Part shown: piece by piece, positions 52,601-62,003 of the stretch
Layout: the number at the start of each line of letters is the position of its first letter
Numbering within the stretch: the stretch's first letter is position 1
From: Bifidobacterium vespertilionis
GTDB lineage: Bacteria; Actinomycetota; Actinomycetes; Actinomycetales; Bifidobacteriaceae
Assembly: GCF_008698145.1 (NCBI RefSeq)
Contig: NZ_RZNZ01000010.1
Span: 53,685-117,684 of the forward strand
DNA length: 64,000 nt
Reading direction: 5' to 3'
Program-made: the position numbers and the translations under genes
Notes under the pieces: model-generated
The model's database searches: none
Seen by the model: only the letters and a program-made list of their open reading frames with translations
Told to the model about the DNA's origin: nothing

Positions 52601-52933
52601 TCAGAAAAGCGTAAAGATCTCTGGCGTCTCACTTTCGGATTCCTGTCTGAGATTGGAAAACCGCAATGACGACGACCACTGATGGTCGCTGATGTGCAGA
52701 ATACGAACGGATCCCTGAGCCGGAAGATTGTCCTTGATGGCCTTCACCGTTGCACGGTTACCAGCCTGAGTGGGTGTATACCGCACATATACGGAGTACT
52801 GAACCATGCCGTAGCCCATGTCGAGCAGCAAATTCCTGAACTCTACAGCGCTATGGCGTTGCCGCTTCGTCTGCACCGGAAGGTCAAACATCACCAAGCA
52901 CCACATACCGCCACTGTCCTCGTCGGTTTTCAT
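52601..52933 (-). CDS. cas2: CRISPR-associated endonuclease Cas2
   Basis: 110 residues. GGMWCLVMFDLPVQTKRQRH with the metal-binding Asp, then LLLDMGYGMVQYSVYVRY and VRILHISDHQW, fit type II Cas2. ATG 52933 overlaps the cas1 stop by 4 nt; a longer frame to 52984 is rejected. Cas2 works only with Cas1 in spacer acquisition. It lies 50 bp from the array. Confidence 0.95.
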   Translation of the reverse strand: MKTDEDSGGMWCLVMFDLPVQTKRQRHSAVEFRNLLLDMGYGMVQYSVYVRYTPTQAGNRATVKAIKDNLPAQGSVRILHISDHQWSSSLRFSNLRQESESETPEIFTLF

Positions 52934-53832
52934 GGCGTACCCAGATATTCCGGAACCGTCAGTCTGTCTATTTTGCTTTCGCAATATAGCCCATACTGCT
53001 GGGCAAAATCGTTTAATGAGCTCGGTATTGTCAACCCATCACCATTGAACTGTTGGTTAACGGCTTCCACCAAGCGTCGTTTCACAGATCGATCTTCCAA
53101 CGAATCAGACGACTTCAGCATGGCAACATGACGATCAACCGCAGGACGGTATGGTTCAAGCATGTCATCAGCCAAGCAGAAATAATTGCCACGGTTCCGA
53201 TGGTGCATACCCAATGAGGGAATAAGCCCTGCGGCGATAACCGCTTTGACGGCGAATCCCCGAAGCACCATATAACCGTAATCCAACTGCGCATTACGAC
53301 CGACACCTGTACCGGGTATGCGTTTGAACCCTTTGTCATGAGGAAAGACTCGCTTCCAGTATTCCCTTGCCGCATATCCTTCACAATTTGACGGATCGCC
53401 TGACCGTACAGTGGAGGCAATGCCTCTTAATATGCCGCCGCCTTCCAGTCCCAGCTCATCCAAGCACGCTACTTGACCACGAATCTTCGCTTGTACAACT
53501 CAGGCCCATGCATTCTTTTTCCTTGGCAACGTAACATCCACCTGAGCAAGCTGTCTGGCAGTGACCGTCGTCGGCAATTCCGACCATGCGTGCAGAGCCG
53601 CTTCCGGCACACCGCGCCAATCACACAGCATCACTGATACGCCATAGCGAGCCATCTCGTGCAATACCGCTGCCGAACATCTCACTTTCAGCCCCAGCAA
53701 CACTACAGCGGTCTGGGCCAGAGGTACATCAACAGCATCCTGCCCTTCTCTCTTGACACGCATATTGCCGCGTACATAGGTGATGCCACCATCCAGATCG
53801 GTGCAGTCGATGACCCGCCACTGACTTTGCAT
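52930..53832 (-). pseudogene. cas1: CRISPR-associated endonuclease Cas1, interrupted by an in-frame TGA
   Basis: The complete gene would be 300 codons from ATG 53832 to the stop at 52930-52932. Codon 111 (53500-53502) is TGA where the context RKKNAWA-stop-VVQAKIRGQ calls for Arg (CGA to TGA, one transition). The frame on both sides is unchanged and otherwise well kept: AAREYWKRVFP, GMHHRNRGNYFCLADDMLEP with His and Asp, and Glu in the first. The second half could be restarted from an internal TTG (53463), but that product would lack the N-terminal domain. Spacer acquisition is therefore likely lost unless the stop is read through or is a sequence error. Confidence 0.9.
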
Positions 53833-53837
53833 GACAA

Positions 53838-56800
53838 TCAGCCTTCTTCTTCCGGAGCCCAACTCCAAGAACACGGCAAACCGTTACTCGAATGCCACCG
53901 AGGCTCGCCCAATACATTACGACGAATGACAGCTGGGCCCATCCTACCCAGCACGTCAATCGAGGGCAGCCAACCTGCACCGCTAACAATTTTTACCACA
54001 CCATCAGGGATTGGCTGGATATCCCGGAACTTCACCAAGCCTTCCGAAGCCAACGTACGGGGATGCAACCGCAATTTGGCCTCTGCAAATAGCCCATCGA
54101 TCACCCACGAATTTGCGATTCCCGGTATGCCCTGAGCTGCGCACCAACCAGCAAAATCTTTGATTTGACCGCCAAGTACCTCCTTCGAGAGGTCAACATG
54201 CAACTCATCACCTACACATAGCCAACCAACGTACTCAGCATTCCCACTTTGTATGGCCTGTACGGTACGGACTTCACCATACCTCATTGATACCGACTGC
54301 GGAGGCAACGGGTAAGTGAACAAATCCTGCCTGCTTGCTCGCAACAAGTCCACCTGAAAGATGCGGATCATGCCATACCAGTACTTACGAACTCCTCTGG
54401 CATTGGTCTTCCAGCATCGATAGATACGAGCATGGTGCATTGCCGAACCAATATCCGCAGAACCTCCTCGCACCTCGATTTGTGCCGCAGACGATTTGAA
54501 GAAACCGATTTCATCATCCGGACCATACACTTCACCATGCACTGAAATGGTACGATGCTCGTTCCTTGGCAAACCGAATTTCTGATCATAATCAGGAAGA
54601 CGGGTAAGCGCGCACCATAACGCAGGGGTAGACGCACGACGTACCAATTCGACATCCAGGGCATCCCCCAGACGCTCCATCATCAGAGGATGAATGGTGG
54701 CATCATGCGCAACGGAATTTCCCAAAGATAGTCTTGTCGGCTGACGAACGACAACTCGGTCAGCATCCAAGGCATCGTTAAGCAATGCAAGCAACTTATC
54801 CATTGTCTTTTTCCATTGCTGGAATGGGACATATCCCACGCATCCTGCTGACGGATACGCCTTCCAGCTCTGTTTCATGCGGTCCAGACCGGCTATATGT
54901 TGTGCTTCCCTCAAAGACTCACGTTCCATCAGTGTCTGCGCCACAGATGGCCGCATCATGGCAATGACCGATGCATCAACCGCATGGTGCCTGCGATCCA
55001 ACCTCGTCTTATGCTTCGTGGCAAAGAAGTGGATTCCACCTTCGATGCCGCCGGCACGACGCGCGGATGCCGTGACATGTCCCTGAAAAACATGGACCGC
55101 AACTTGAGTATCGAATTTATCATTACGATTGAAATATCCGTCAATTCGGCGGTGCAATTCGTCGGCCATCCAGGCCACGGATTCGATGGACCTGTTATCG
55201 ATTGCTTCGTCAGCTTCGGTTTGCTTCAGCCGACTGACCACTTCGCGTTTGAAGTTTCTCCAAGCTCCGGCATCATAGAGCTGCACCTCACGCGTGAAAT
55301 GATTTACGCGTTTCACAGCACCGGCAAGGCTGGCGCCAAGATTCCGAGCAGCTTCGCTTTGCACCCAAAGCGCAAAGGGTGTATTCGATTTGGAACGGTT
55401 ACAGGAAATGCACGTGGCTGCCAAATTGGTACGTGTGTTCGTAGACCCAACGCCTTGTCTCGGAACGATATGGTCCATCTCGCAGGCACTGAACGCAATC
55501 GGCTTACCGCAGTACAGACACTCGCCGTTTTGCCGTTGTATCGCTTCAATCCTACGAATATCCGCATCACGTATGCGGTCCAAATGCTCATCACTCTTCA
55601 GCGTTGTTGCAAGAACGTTTCGATATTCGCTACGTTTCCCCGTTCGTCGCTCATATTGACGTGCTGTCGCCACGGAATCGAAGCCCGAACGAACATGCTC
55701 GATCTGGATGCTTTGCGGAGCACCCCAACGTTTGACACACGCAAGCAGCCACCGATTGACTATCTTCAGCACTCTGTCCACTGACGGATTGCCTAGAGGG
55801 GCTCCAATCGGATCAACGGGAGGATGCCATGTATCCGACACCCCGAATACTGACTTGCGCGCTTCATGCAAGTCTTCATCGGTGTTCAGCATGCGGTCAG
55901 TGAGCGCCCGCAGAGTTTTCTCACCATAGGCGGCACGCCCGGAAGGAAGATCGATGGTGTCCAGCTTCAGCAATCCATCATCGTCCAAAGTGTCAATGAA
56001 TGCAATGGCATCCGCATACGTCAAGTCATCCCGAACCGTTTCGAAACTGACGGTGTTGGACAGTAGACGAATCATGGATTCACGTGCGCTGTCATCAACA
56101 GATTGCCACCATTCCAGAAACGGCTTAGCGATTTTTCTATCAGCATCCTTCAAACGCTGCACGGTCGTCATACGTGGCGGCTTGGAAGCAATGCGTTCCT
56201 CACCGTCCTCAATCAATCGTCCGACGCCAAGAATCTGTCTACGTGTCACGCCAAGCGCCTCGGCTACATCAATCCATTCCACATCCGTCACGTCTGCATC
56301 AGTCAGTAAAGCGAACACGCGGTTCTTCTCCTCAACGGTCAATGGTCGCTGACCGTCACCGGTTTGAACCCTGAGGTTGGTCACTACATTGGCTATGCGA
56401 TAGCGTTGAAATGCCAGTGACGCTTTCAGCGCACGCTTTTGCAAGGGGTCCAAAGGATCAATTCCGACATATTTCTCCGCCGATCCCTTGGGAGACACAG
56501 CGAAAAATACCATGCGAAGAATTTTTTCCTGCTCGTCACCATCGACTCGTTGCATGGATAGGATACATTTCAATTCGTTTGCGGTATCTTCCTGCATGAG
56601 TTTTTCAGGCAGTAAGCCACGTCCGTGTTTCGTACTGGTACGCAATCTTGGAGGTTCCGCGTATCCGCGGTTCAACGCCTCTTCGACTAATTGCGCGGGA
56701 GTCAAGCCAGACGGAATAGGATCCCCGACATACTCCTCAATCCTGCTCTTCAACTCGTCATACAACACGGAGTACGGATTCTCAGCCAAGAGGGAATCCA

Positions 56801-57233
56801 CACGATGATAGGGGTTGCGCCAGCCCCGATGCCTAGCGATATGTCTGATCGCAAGAGCAATGGACTCACGCCGTAGATCATCATTCTCAATGAAATGGTC
56901 AGCAAGTTCCGCACGAATCCGCCATTGGGCAAAAGGCTTGGTCAGAGTTTCCGGATCCACGAGAGGATAACCCAACTGCTGCAGCATGGTATCCAGCTCC
57001 GCAAGCCTGTGCCGACGGCGACGCACCATACGGCGCGCTCGACGTCCTACGCCGGAAAGATTCTTCCGCGTGATGGCTTCCTTATTCTTCGTGGGGTCAA
57101 CACCGCCATCATGAATCACCGACTGTGCATTGAGTATGCGAACAGGCATGCCATCCTCGTCAACTTCAATTGCCGCCAAGCCGACGGAGTTCAGGCCAAC
57201 ATCAATTCCAACCCTGTACTGTTTTCCGGACAT
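53838..57233 (-). CDS. cas9: Type II-C CRISPR endonuclease Cas9
   Basis: 1131 residues, the compact II-C size. RuvC-I YRVGIDVGLNSVGLAAIE (Asp11), Arg-rich bridge helix RRARRMVRRRRHRL, RuvC-II SIQIEHVRS (Glu512), HNH GECLYCGKPIAF..EMDHIVPR (Asp587/His588) with a CxxC..CxxC zinc pair, and RuvC-III RRHHAVDASVIAMM (Asp753) are intact. The C-terminal ~300 residues would read the PAM. ATG 57233 matches the family start (MSGKQYRVGID); the frame runs 14 codons further upstream. The cas1 ATG lies 5 nt past its stop. Codon use is less GC-rich than its surroundings, consistent with acquisition by transfer. Confidence 0.96.
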   Translation of the reverse strand: MSGKQYRVGIDVGLNSVGLAAIEVDEDGMPVRILNAQSVIHDGGVDPTKNKEAITRKNLSGVGRRARRMVRRRRHRLAELDTMLQQLGYPLVDPETLTKPFAQWRIRAELADHFIENDDLRRESIALAIRHIARHRGWRNPYHRVDSLLAENPYSVLYDELKSRIEEYVGDPIPSGLTPAQLVEEALNRGYAEPPRLRTSTKHGRGLLPEKLMQEDTANELKCILSMQRVDGDEQEKILRMVFFAVSPKGSAEKYVGIDPLDPLQKRALKASLAFQRYRIANVVTNLRVQTGDGQRPLTVEEKNRVFALLTDADVTDVEWIDVAEALGVTRRQILGVGRLIEDGEERIASKPPRMTTVQRLKDADRKIAKPFLEWWQSVDDSARESMIRLLSNTVSFETVRDDLTYADAIAFIDTLDDDGLLKLDTIDLPSGRAAYGEKTLRALTDRMLNTDEDLHEARKSVFGVSDTWHPPVDPIGAPLGNPSVDRVLKIVNRWLLACVKRWGAPQSIQIEHVRSGFDSVATARQYERRTGKRSEYRNVLATTLKSDEHLDRIRDADIRRIEAIQRQNGECLYCGKPIAFSACEMDHIVPRQGVGSTNTRTNLAATCISCNRSKSNTPFALWVQSEAARNLGASLAGAVKRVNHFTREVQLYDAGAWRNFKREVVSRLKQTEADEAIDNRSIESVAWMADELHRRIDGYFNRNDKFDTQVAVHVFQGHVTASARRAGGIEGGIHFFATKHKTRLDRRHHAVDASVIAMMRPSVAQTLMERESLREAQHIAGLDRMKQSWKAYPSAGCVGYVPFQQWKKTMDKLLALLNDALDADRVVVRQPTRLSLGNSVAHDATIHPLMMERLGDALDVELVRRASTPALWCALTRLPDYDQKFGLPRNEHRTISVHGEVYGPDDEIGFFKSSAAQIEVRGGSADIGSAMHHARIYRCWKTNARGVRKYWYGMIRIFQVDLLRASRQDLFTYPLPPQSVSMRYGEVRTVQAIQSGNAEYVGWLCVGDELHVDLSKEVLGGQIKDFAGWCAAQGIPGIANSWVIDGLFAEAKLRLHPRTLASEGLVKFRDIQPIPDGVVKIVSGAGWLPSIDVLGRMGPAVIRRNVLGEPRWHSSNGLPCSWSWAPEEEG

Positions 57234-57267
57234 AATTCTCTTCTCTGAGCACACGACAATATTATTT

Positions 57268-57300
57268 TTATGCAAGTATAGCGCACAAATAGAACGGGGC
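57268..57300 (-). promoter_or_regulatory. Probable cas9 promoter
   Basis: TATACT on the minus strand (57275-57280) with TGCATAAAAATAATATTG just downstream is the only A/T-rich segment before cas9. It lies just past the tracrRNA terminator hairpin. Confidence 0.4.
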
Positions 57301-57380
57301 GGGATGAATCCCGCCCCTGCAGTAAAACTGCTAGCAATCCAAAGCGGCTATCTTGTCCGCTCTTATTGAGAATTAGCAAT
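57290..57380 (-). ncRNA. Predicted tracrRNA of the type II-C system
   Basis: Read on the minus strand: a stretch GCTAATTCTCAATAAG complementary to the repeat start, the conserved linker AATAAG, then hairpins AGCGG/CCGCT (57343-57361), GCAG/CTGC (57319-57331) and a terminator GGGGCGGGA/TCCCGCCCC (57296-57317) with TTCTATTT after it. A promoter fits just upstream (TACACT at 57384-57389, TGGACA 15 nt before). This is the usual anti-repeat, nexus and terminator plan. Confidence 0.8.
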
Positions 57381-57420
57381 GCCAGTGTAGCACATGGGTC
57401 TGCCTGTCCAGGCCATGGAT

Positions 57421-58032
57421 CTACAACCGCCACCACCGGGGGAAACGCCTGACATCCACGACATCGCCTTCGCGCATCTCCCAAAGGGTCGCCTGAATCC
57501 AAGCAACCGGCATGGCATCGTGGGGCACGATCACGTTGTCATGCCAGTTGCGGCGCTTCCACTCCTCGGACTCCTCCCGATGCCTGTCCAACCAGTCGCC
57601 GGCATCATCCCCCGGCAGATCACGCGGGATGCACGACGTGTCATTCAACACCATATGAAAACAATCGAAATCAGTCAGCAGCACGCGTGACTCGTCGACC
57701 CGCAGATGCACCAAATCCAAGCCGGGATACGCACCACGAAAACCCGTATACCGCAAATCCGGCTTCACACGGACCCGCCCCCGCGCATCCACCCAACGCG
57801 CCCAAGCCCAGACGGGCGCCGCATCCGACGATGGCCGGCAACCGACCGCGCTGTCCATTTCCATCATGATCCATTGATAAGCCGGCTCGAACACATCCCA
57901 CCATGCACTGTCGCCATGGTCGCGATCGACCTTCGACCTGCGCGCCAACGCCATGGAGGGACGGTAGGCGCGACCGGAGGCGAACGACGATGCGAGATCG
58001 TCGTAGTGCTGAAATGAATACAGATCGATCAT
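57421..58032 (-). CDS. DUF3841 protein
   Basis: 203 residues. The Trp-rich pattern AYQWIMMEMDS, APVWAWARWVD, KPDLRYTGF, VLLTDFDCFHMVLND matches DUF3841. Function unknown; such genes are scattered in accessory regions. ATG 58032 has only a weak site (GGTGAC). It lies 40 bp beyond the tracrRNA and is not part of the CRISPR system by any known rule. Confidence 0.8.
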   Translation of the reverse strand: MIDLYSFQHYDDLASSFASGRAYRPSMALARRSKVDRDHGDSAWWDVFEPAYQWIMMEMDSAVGCRPSSDAAPVWAWARWVDARGRVRVKPDLRYTGFRGAYPGLDLVHLRVDESRVLLTDFDCFHMVLNDTSCIPRDLPGDDAGDWLDRHREESEEWKRRNWHDNVIVPHDAMPVAWIQATLWEMREGDVVDVRRFPRWWRL

Positions 58033-58156
58033 GTCACCATGGCTTTCAGAGCGGCCGCCAAGGTGACGGCGCATATCGAATCAAAAGCAATTCCGGGAGG
58101 CCCACGACGTTTCACATGAATGGCGTTTCCGGACGTTCCCAAGCAGGATAGCCGTC

Positions 58157-58331
58157 ATGGATCAAAAAATCAACGTCACCCTCGCCCCGGGCGAATCATG
58201 CCGAAGGAGCATAGACGCACGATGGGCTGCGCCATTCTCCCAATCATCTGTCCGACCCGGACGGCCCATCATATGGGCGCGCCATCCTGCGCCGCGTGCT
58301 GCTGGACACCCAACCGATCAGCGAATACTAG
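58157..58331 (+). pseudogene. Possible frameshifted small gene
   Basis: ATG 58157 starts MDQKINVTLAPGES but the frame then loses coherence; a +1 shift gives DPDGPSYGRAILRRVLLDTQ and a stop at 58331. Together they look like a short decayed gene. No family recognised. The rest of 58033-58524 is non-coding and turns A/T-rich toward 58.5 kb. Confidence 0.35.
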
Positions 58332-58463
58332 AACGGACAAGCATCACCACAGATAACCCACGATACCTGATTTTATGAGTATTCAACAGACTTTAAATAT
58401 CCAATGTCTGTTCAATTTGCTTACTATTCAACGTTTTCGGACAGGAACCTGCTCCTATTTTTA

Positions 58464-58519
58464 TATAGTCATGTCTATAATTGTTGTACTTATAATAGTC
58501 GTGATCATATATTATGATC
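58464..58519 (+). promoter_or_regulatory. Promoter with dyads upstream of the DUF234 ATPase gene
   Basis: TATAAT at 58491-58496 is a good -10. TATAGTCATGTCTATA (58464-58479) and GATCATATATTATGATC (58503-58519) are dyads on both sides of it, the second 5 bp before the start codon. A bound repressor there would block initiation. Confidence 0.6.
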
Positions 58520-58524
58520 GACGC

Positions 58525-59943
58525 ATGGCATTCATAGGACGTGACGACGACCTCCGTTTCCTGCACGACAGCTACGAGGACCAGCGGGCGCAGCTGATCG
58601 TCCTCTACGGCCGCAGACGCATCGGCAAGACCGAGACCCTCTCGCATTTCGCGCATGGCAAGCCGACCCTGTTCTTTTCCGCCCAAACCGGCACCAGACA
58701 GGAGCAGCTGACCGAATTCTCGCGCCGCATGTTCGAGGAAGGCGCCCCGGCCGGCAAATACCTCCGGCAATACCCCGACTGGCAGACGGCGCTCGGCGAC
58801 CTGACCGACCTGCCCGAGCCCGCGAATGGACGACGACGCCTGGTCATCATCGACGAATTCCCCTATCTGGTGCGCTCCGATCCCTCGCTGTCCTCAATCC
58901 TGCAGAACCTCTGGGACCACAAACTACGGCACTCGAACCTGATGATCGTGCTGTGCGGCAGCGCCATGAGCTTCATGGAAAAGGAGCTGCTCTCCGAAAA
59001 GGCGCCCCTATACGGCCGCGCGACGGGCATCATGAAAATGACGCCCATGCCATACTGGGACGCCATACGATTCTTCCCCGGGTACTCCGACGAGGACAAG
59101 GCATTGGCATACTCGATCCTGGGAGGCGTACCCCAATACCTGGCCACCTTCGACCCGGAACGCGGCCTCGGGGACAACGTCAAGCGATACATCCTCCGAC
59201 GCGGCTCGGCGCTGTACTCCGAACCTGAAATCCTCATGCGCGAGGAATTCAGGGAACCTGCCAAATACAGCACGATCATACGAGCCATCGCCCTGGGCGA
59301 CACCCGGCTCAACGACATCGCCACCCACACGCTCATTCCCGTCACCGCGCTGGGATTCTACCTGTCATCCCTCATCGAGGTCGGCATCGTCGAACGCGAA
59401 TTCCCCGTCACCGCCAAACCCGCGGAGCATACCAAGGGCACGCGGGGCATCTACCGCCTCGCGGACGACTACTTCTCCTTCTGGTACACGTTCGTTTATC
59501 CGAACCGTTCGGCTCTGGACAGCGGCGATGTGGACGGCGTCTGGGAGGAAAACATGCGCCCGATGCTGCATGACTACGCATCCCGCGCCTTCGAGCGCAT
59601 GTGCGCGGCATGGCTCATGAGGGAAAGTCTCCAAGGCATGCTGCCGTTCCGCGTCAATCGCATCGGCCGATGGTGGGACCGAACGGATGAAATGGACGTC
59701 GTGGCCCTGGACCGGACCGGACTCAAGGCGATCGCAGGGGAATGCAAGTTCCGGAGCGCGCCCATGGATCCATCGATGCTGGATCTGCTGCGAACACGGG
59801 CCGCCAAGCTCAAGCCCCAGGAACTTCAGCTGATGCTGTTCTCCCTCAGTGGCTTCACCGAGAAGCTCTCCCGAATCGCCAGCGAGGATGAAAACGTGCG
59901 GCTCGTGGAGCTCCGGGAGATGCTAACCCCGAAGGCGCAATAA
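58525..59943 (+). CDS. AAA ATPase with DUF234 domain
   Basis: 472 residues. Walker A GRRRIGKTE (29-37), Walker B RRLVIIDEFPYL, then CGSAMSFMEKELLS; a winged-helix segment (LNDIATHTLIPVTALGFYLS) and the DUF234 C-terminal domain (RTDEMDVVALD, GECKFR) with the Glu/Lys residues of a nuclease-like fold. This ATPase_2-DUF234 type is widespread in archaea and actinobacteria without a fixed role. No ribosome binding site is visible; with the TATAAT box 28 nt upstream the 5' leader would be short. Longer frames upstream are not coding. Confidence 0.88.
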   Translation: MAFIGRDDDLRFLHDSYEDQRAQLIVLYGRRRIGKTETLSHFAHGKPTLFFSAQTGTRQEQLTEFSRRMFEEGAPAGKYLRQYPDWQTALGDLTDLPEPANGRRRLVIIDEFPYLVRSDPSLSSILQNLWDHKLRHSNLMIVLCGSAMSFMEKELLSEKAPLYGRATGIMKMTPMPYWDAIRFFPGYSDEDKALAYSILGGVPQYLATFDPERGLGDNVKRYILRRGSALYSEPEILMREEFREPAKYSTIIRAIALGDTRLNDIATHTLIPVTALGFYLSSLIEVGIVEREFPVTAKPAEHTKGTRGIYRLADDYFSFWYTFVYPNRSALDSGDVDGVWEENMRPMLHDYASRAFERMCAAWLMRESLQGMLPFRVNRIGRWWDRTDEMDVVALDRTGLKAIAGECKFRSAPMDPSMLDLLRTRAAKLKPQELQLMLFSLSGFTEKLSRIASEDENVRLVELREMLTPKAQ

Positions 59944-59988
59944 ATCATGATTCTGTGTTGCGATCATGCCGACCGCCGCAAAACCCGG

Positions 59989-60609
59989 TTATTGCAGATC
60001 TATCGCCACCGGTATGTTGGTCAGCCGGTAATAGGTCACATCGATCTTGTCGCCATACCGCGGGTTCATGCCATTGCCCACCGCCTCGCTCAGCTCCCAT
60101 TCGCGGATGGCACTGTCCGGCATCACCACCCTGAGCGTGTAGGAGGCGACACGGTCCTCGGTCTCCTCGCGGTACGTCCAGGACAGCACCGTCGCGGTCG
60201 CATCCAACGGCCCTTCGGCATTGTCCCGGTTCCAATGGTCCAGATCAACGCATCCACCCACAATGCACATCGCGGAAAACAGAACGAAGCAAACGACTCG
60301 CAGCGACCACCACCATGTCCTCTCCCCGCGCACGAACAGCACGCTGTACAGGACGGCGAGGGCGAGCACGACTCCGCCTCCGATGATCGCGAATATCTGA
60401 TACCGGTAATATCGGAACGCCTCGGGCGTCACATCGCCCGCTTGCACTTCGAGCATGACAACGATGGTGAACGCCAGTACCCCGAGGACGATCAGCGCGA
60501 TGAGCATGATGCCGCGCGCCCGACCGCTGGAGCCACGCGGCTGATCGGACCCCGCGAAGCCATTGAAGTGTGGTCTCAGGTGATGCCGATTCGACAGTTC
60601 GGAAACCAT
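59989..60609 (-). CDS. Membrane protein, DUF3592-like
   Basis: 206 residues: a cytoplasmic N-terminus, three hydrophobic segments (near 34-56, 70-95, 100-122) and a C-terminal beta domain (DATATVLSWTYREET, YGDKIDVTYYRLTNIP) similar in layout to DUF3592. The ATG is 2 bp after the stop of the fusion gene upstream, so it is part of that operon. Function unknown. Confidence 0.65.
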   Translation of the reverse strand: MVSELSNRHHLRPHFNGFAGSDQPRGSSGRARGIMLIALIVLGVLAFTIVVMLEVQAGDVTPEAFRYYRYQIFAIIGGGVVLALAVLYSVLFVRGERTWWWSLRVVCFVLFSAMCIVGGCVDLDHWNRDNAEGPLDATATVLSWTYREETEDRVASYTLRVVMPDSAIREWELSEAVGNGMNPRYGDKIDVTYYRLTNIPVAIDLQ

Positions 60610-60611
60610 GC

Positions 60612-61760
60612 TCAGCGCGGGAGAATGTCACTGTGCAGCAAGGCGATGCCGGCCGCGGCCATCTCGCGGCGAGCGGCGACGCCGAGCTCCTCGCTGACCG
60701 GCACGGTCAGATCCTCGAACACGGTAACCCGGAACCCGAGCTTCGCCGCGTCGATCGCGGTTTCCTTGACACAGTGCGATTCGGCGATGCCGACCACATC
60801 GACATGACTGATATCCGCCGCCTTCAGCGCGTTGGCGAGGGTGCGGCCTTCGGACTGCGCGGTTGCCACTTCATCGCGCGATTGGATGCGATCCGTGTTG
60901 TCCTCGATGCCCTCGAACCCCGAGTAGGCGGCCGCGTACTGGCCCTTCTTGAAATGATGAGCAATGCCAAGCGCCGCGATGGCCGGATGCAGCTCGGCGT
61001 TCGGCGTGCCGGCCTTGCCGTGCACGGGCCACGTATCCACGTAGTCGGGGGAATCGGACCAGTGTGCACCCGGTTCGATGTGCCAATCCTGCGTCGTCGC
61101 CATATACTCGTACTCGGCGCGGTGCGCCTGCACGTACGAGGCAATCCGCTGCGCGACCTGATCGCCGCCGGCCACGCCCAGCTCGCCGCCCTCGCAGAAC
61201 GTCGGCTGCACGTCCACCACAATGAGCGCCCTGCGGCCACTGGCTTCGTCGTCATGATCGGCATCGTAGTCGATCATTTCAAACTCCGTGCCAACGTCCT
61301 CAGTCTGGGTGATACCGGTCTCGTGGAAGCCGATGTGACGGTAGAAATCCCGGGCGTTTGCGTTGAACCCATTGACCCACAGGGCAAGGCGATCGTTGCC
61401 GATGGCACGCTTGCCGGCCTCGACCAGTGCGCGTCCAATGCCCCGGCGATGGCGATCCGGTGCCACGTACAGCGAGGCGAGTTCCGCAGCGTCCGGCCGA
61501 TCGATCGGCTGGCGGGGCGTGCGCAGCAGTTCCGCGAATCCGACCACCTGATCGCCATCCAGGGCGACCAGCGTGACCTGATCGGGATCATCGGCGTGCG
61601 CGCGCGTCAACGTGAGCGCGAATTCGGGGGTGATCGCATCCACGATCTCCTGCGGGATGTTGCCCTGCGTCAGGGCCCGCCACGCGCGGGACTGGACCTG
61701 TGCCTTCTGCTCGAACCACTGCGGCTCGATGGGAGCAATGCGAACTGTCATGGGATTCAT
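60612..61760 (-). CDS. Fusion of GNAT acetyltransferase and nicotinamidase-type isochorismatase-fold enzyme
   Basis: 382 residues. Residues 1-165 are a GNAT domain (LASLYVAPDRHRRGIGRALV with the acetyl-CoA loop; FYRHIGFHETGI). Residues 175-382 match nicotinamidase: Asp183 (VVDVQPTF), metal site Asp225/His227/His233 (DWHIEPGAHW), Lys272 (KKGQYAAAYSGFEG), nucleophile Cys330 (AESHCVKETA). Nicotinamidase supplies nicotinate for NAD salvage; the GNAT partner's substrate is unknown. The start has no clear ribosome binding site; ATG 61751 is an alternative. Confidence 0.88.
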   Translation of the reverse strand: MNPMTVRIAPIEPQWFEQKAQVQSRAWRALTQGNIPQEIVDAITPEFALTLTRAHADDPDQVTLVALDGDQVVGFAELLRTPRQPIDRPDAAELASLYVAPDRHRRGIGRALVEAGKRAIGNDRLALWVNGFNANARDFYRHIGFHETGITQTEDVGTEFEMIDYDADHDDEASGRRALIVVDVQPTFCEGGELGVAGGDQVAQRIASYVQAHRAEYEYMATTQDWHIEPGAHWSDSPDYVDTWPVHGKAGTPNAELHPAIAALGIAHHFKKGQYAAAYSGFEGIEDNTDRIQSRDEVATAQSEGRTLANALKAADISHVDVVGIAESHCVKETAIDAAKLGFRVTVFEDLTVPVSEELGVAARREMAAAGIALLHSDILPR

Positions 61761-61831
61761 GATAGGAGGATCAGCAGATCGGCTTGTTCCCCATCCTGAG
61801 CGGGTTCGTCATCCTGAGCAGTCCGCATTAC

Positions 61832-61907
61832 GTCATCCTGAGCGTAGCGAAGGATCCTTGGCCACTTCGCACTGAGCCGAAGGATCCTTCGCTACGCTCA
61901 GGATGAC
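61832..61907. repeat. GTCATCCTGAGC palindromic repeat, 76-bp copy
   Basis: GTCATCCTGAGCGTAGCGAA pairs with TTCGCTACGCTCAGGATGAC. Part-copies stand at 61794 and 61808. It sits between divergent genes. Confidence 0.85.
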
Positions 61908-62003
61908 ACAGATGGCACGACAAGTCGCTCAGGATGACGTAGAGCGATCTCGGCGCCACCGGATGACGTAGCCAGCGCCGCACGCTCACGGTACATTTGA
62001 GGT

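Noticed and set aside
53463..53502. Frameshift in cas1
   Set aside because: Both halves are in the same frame; only a nonsense codon separates them.
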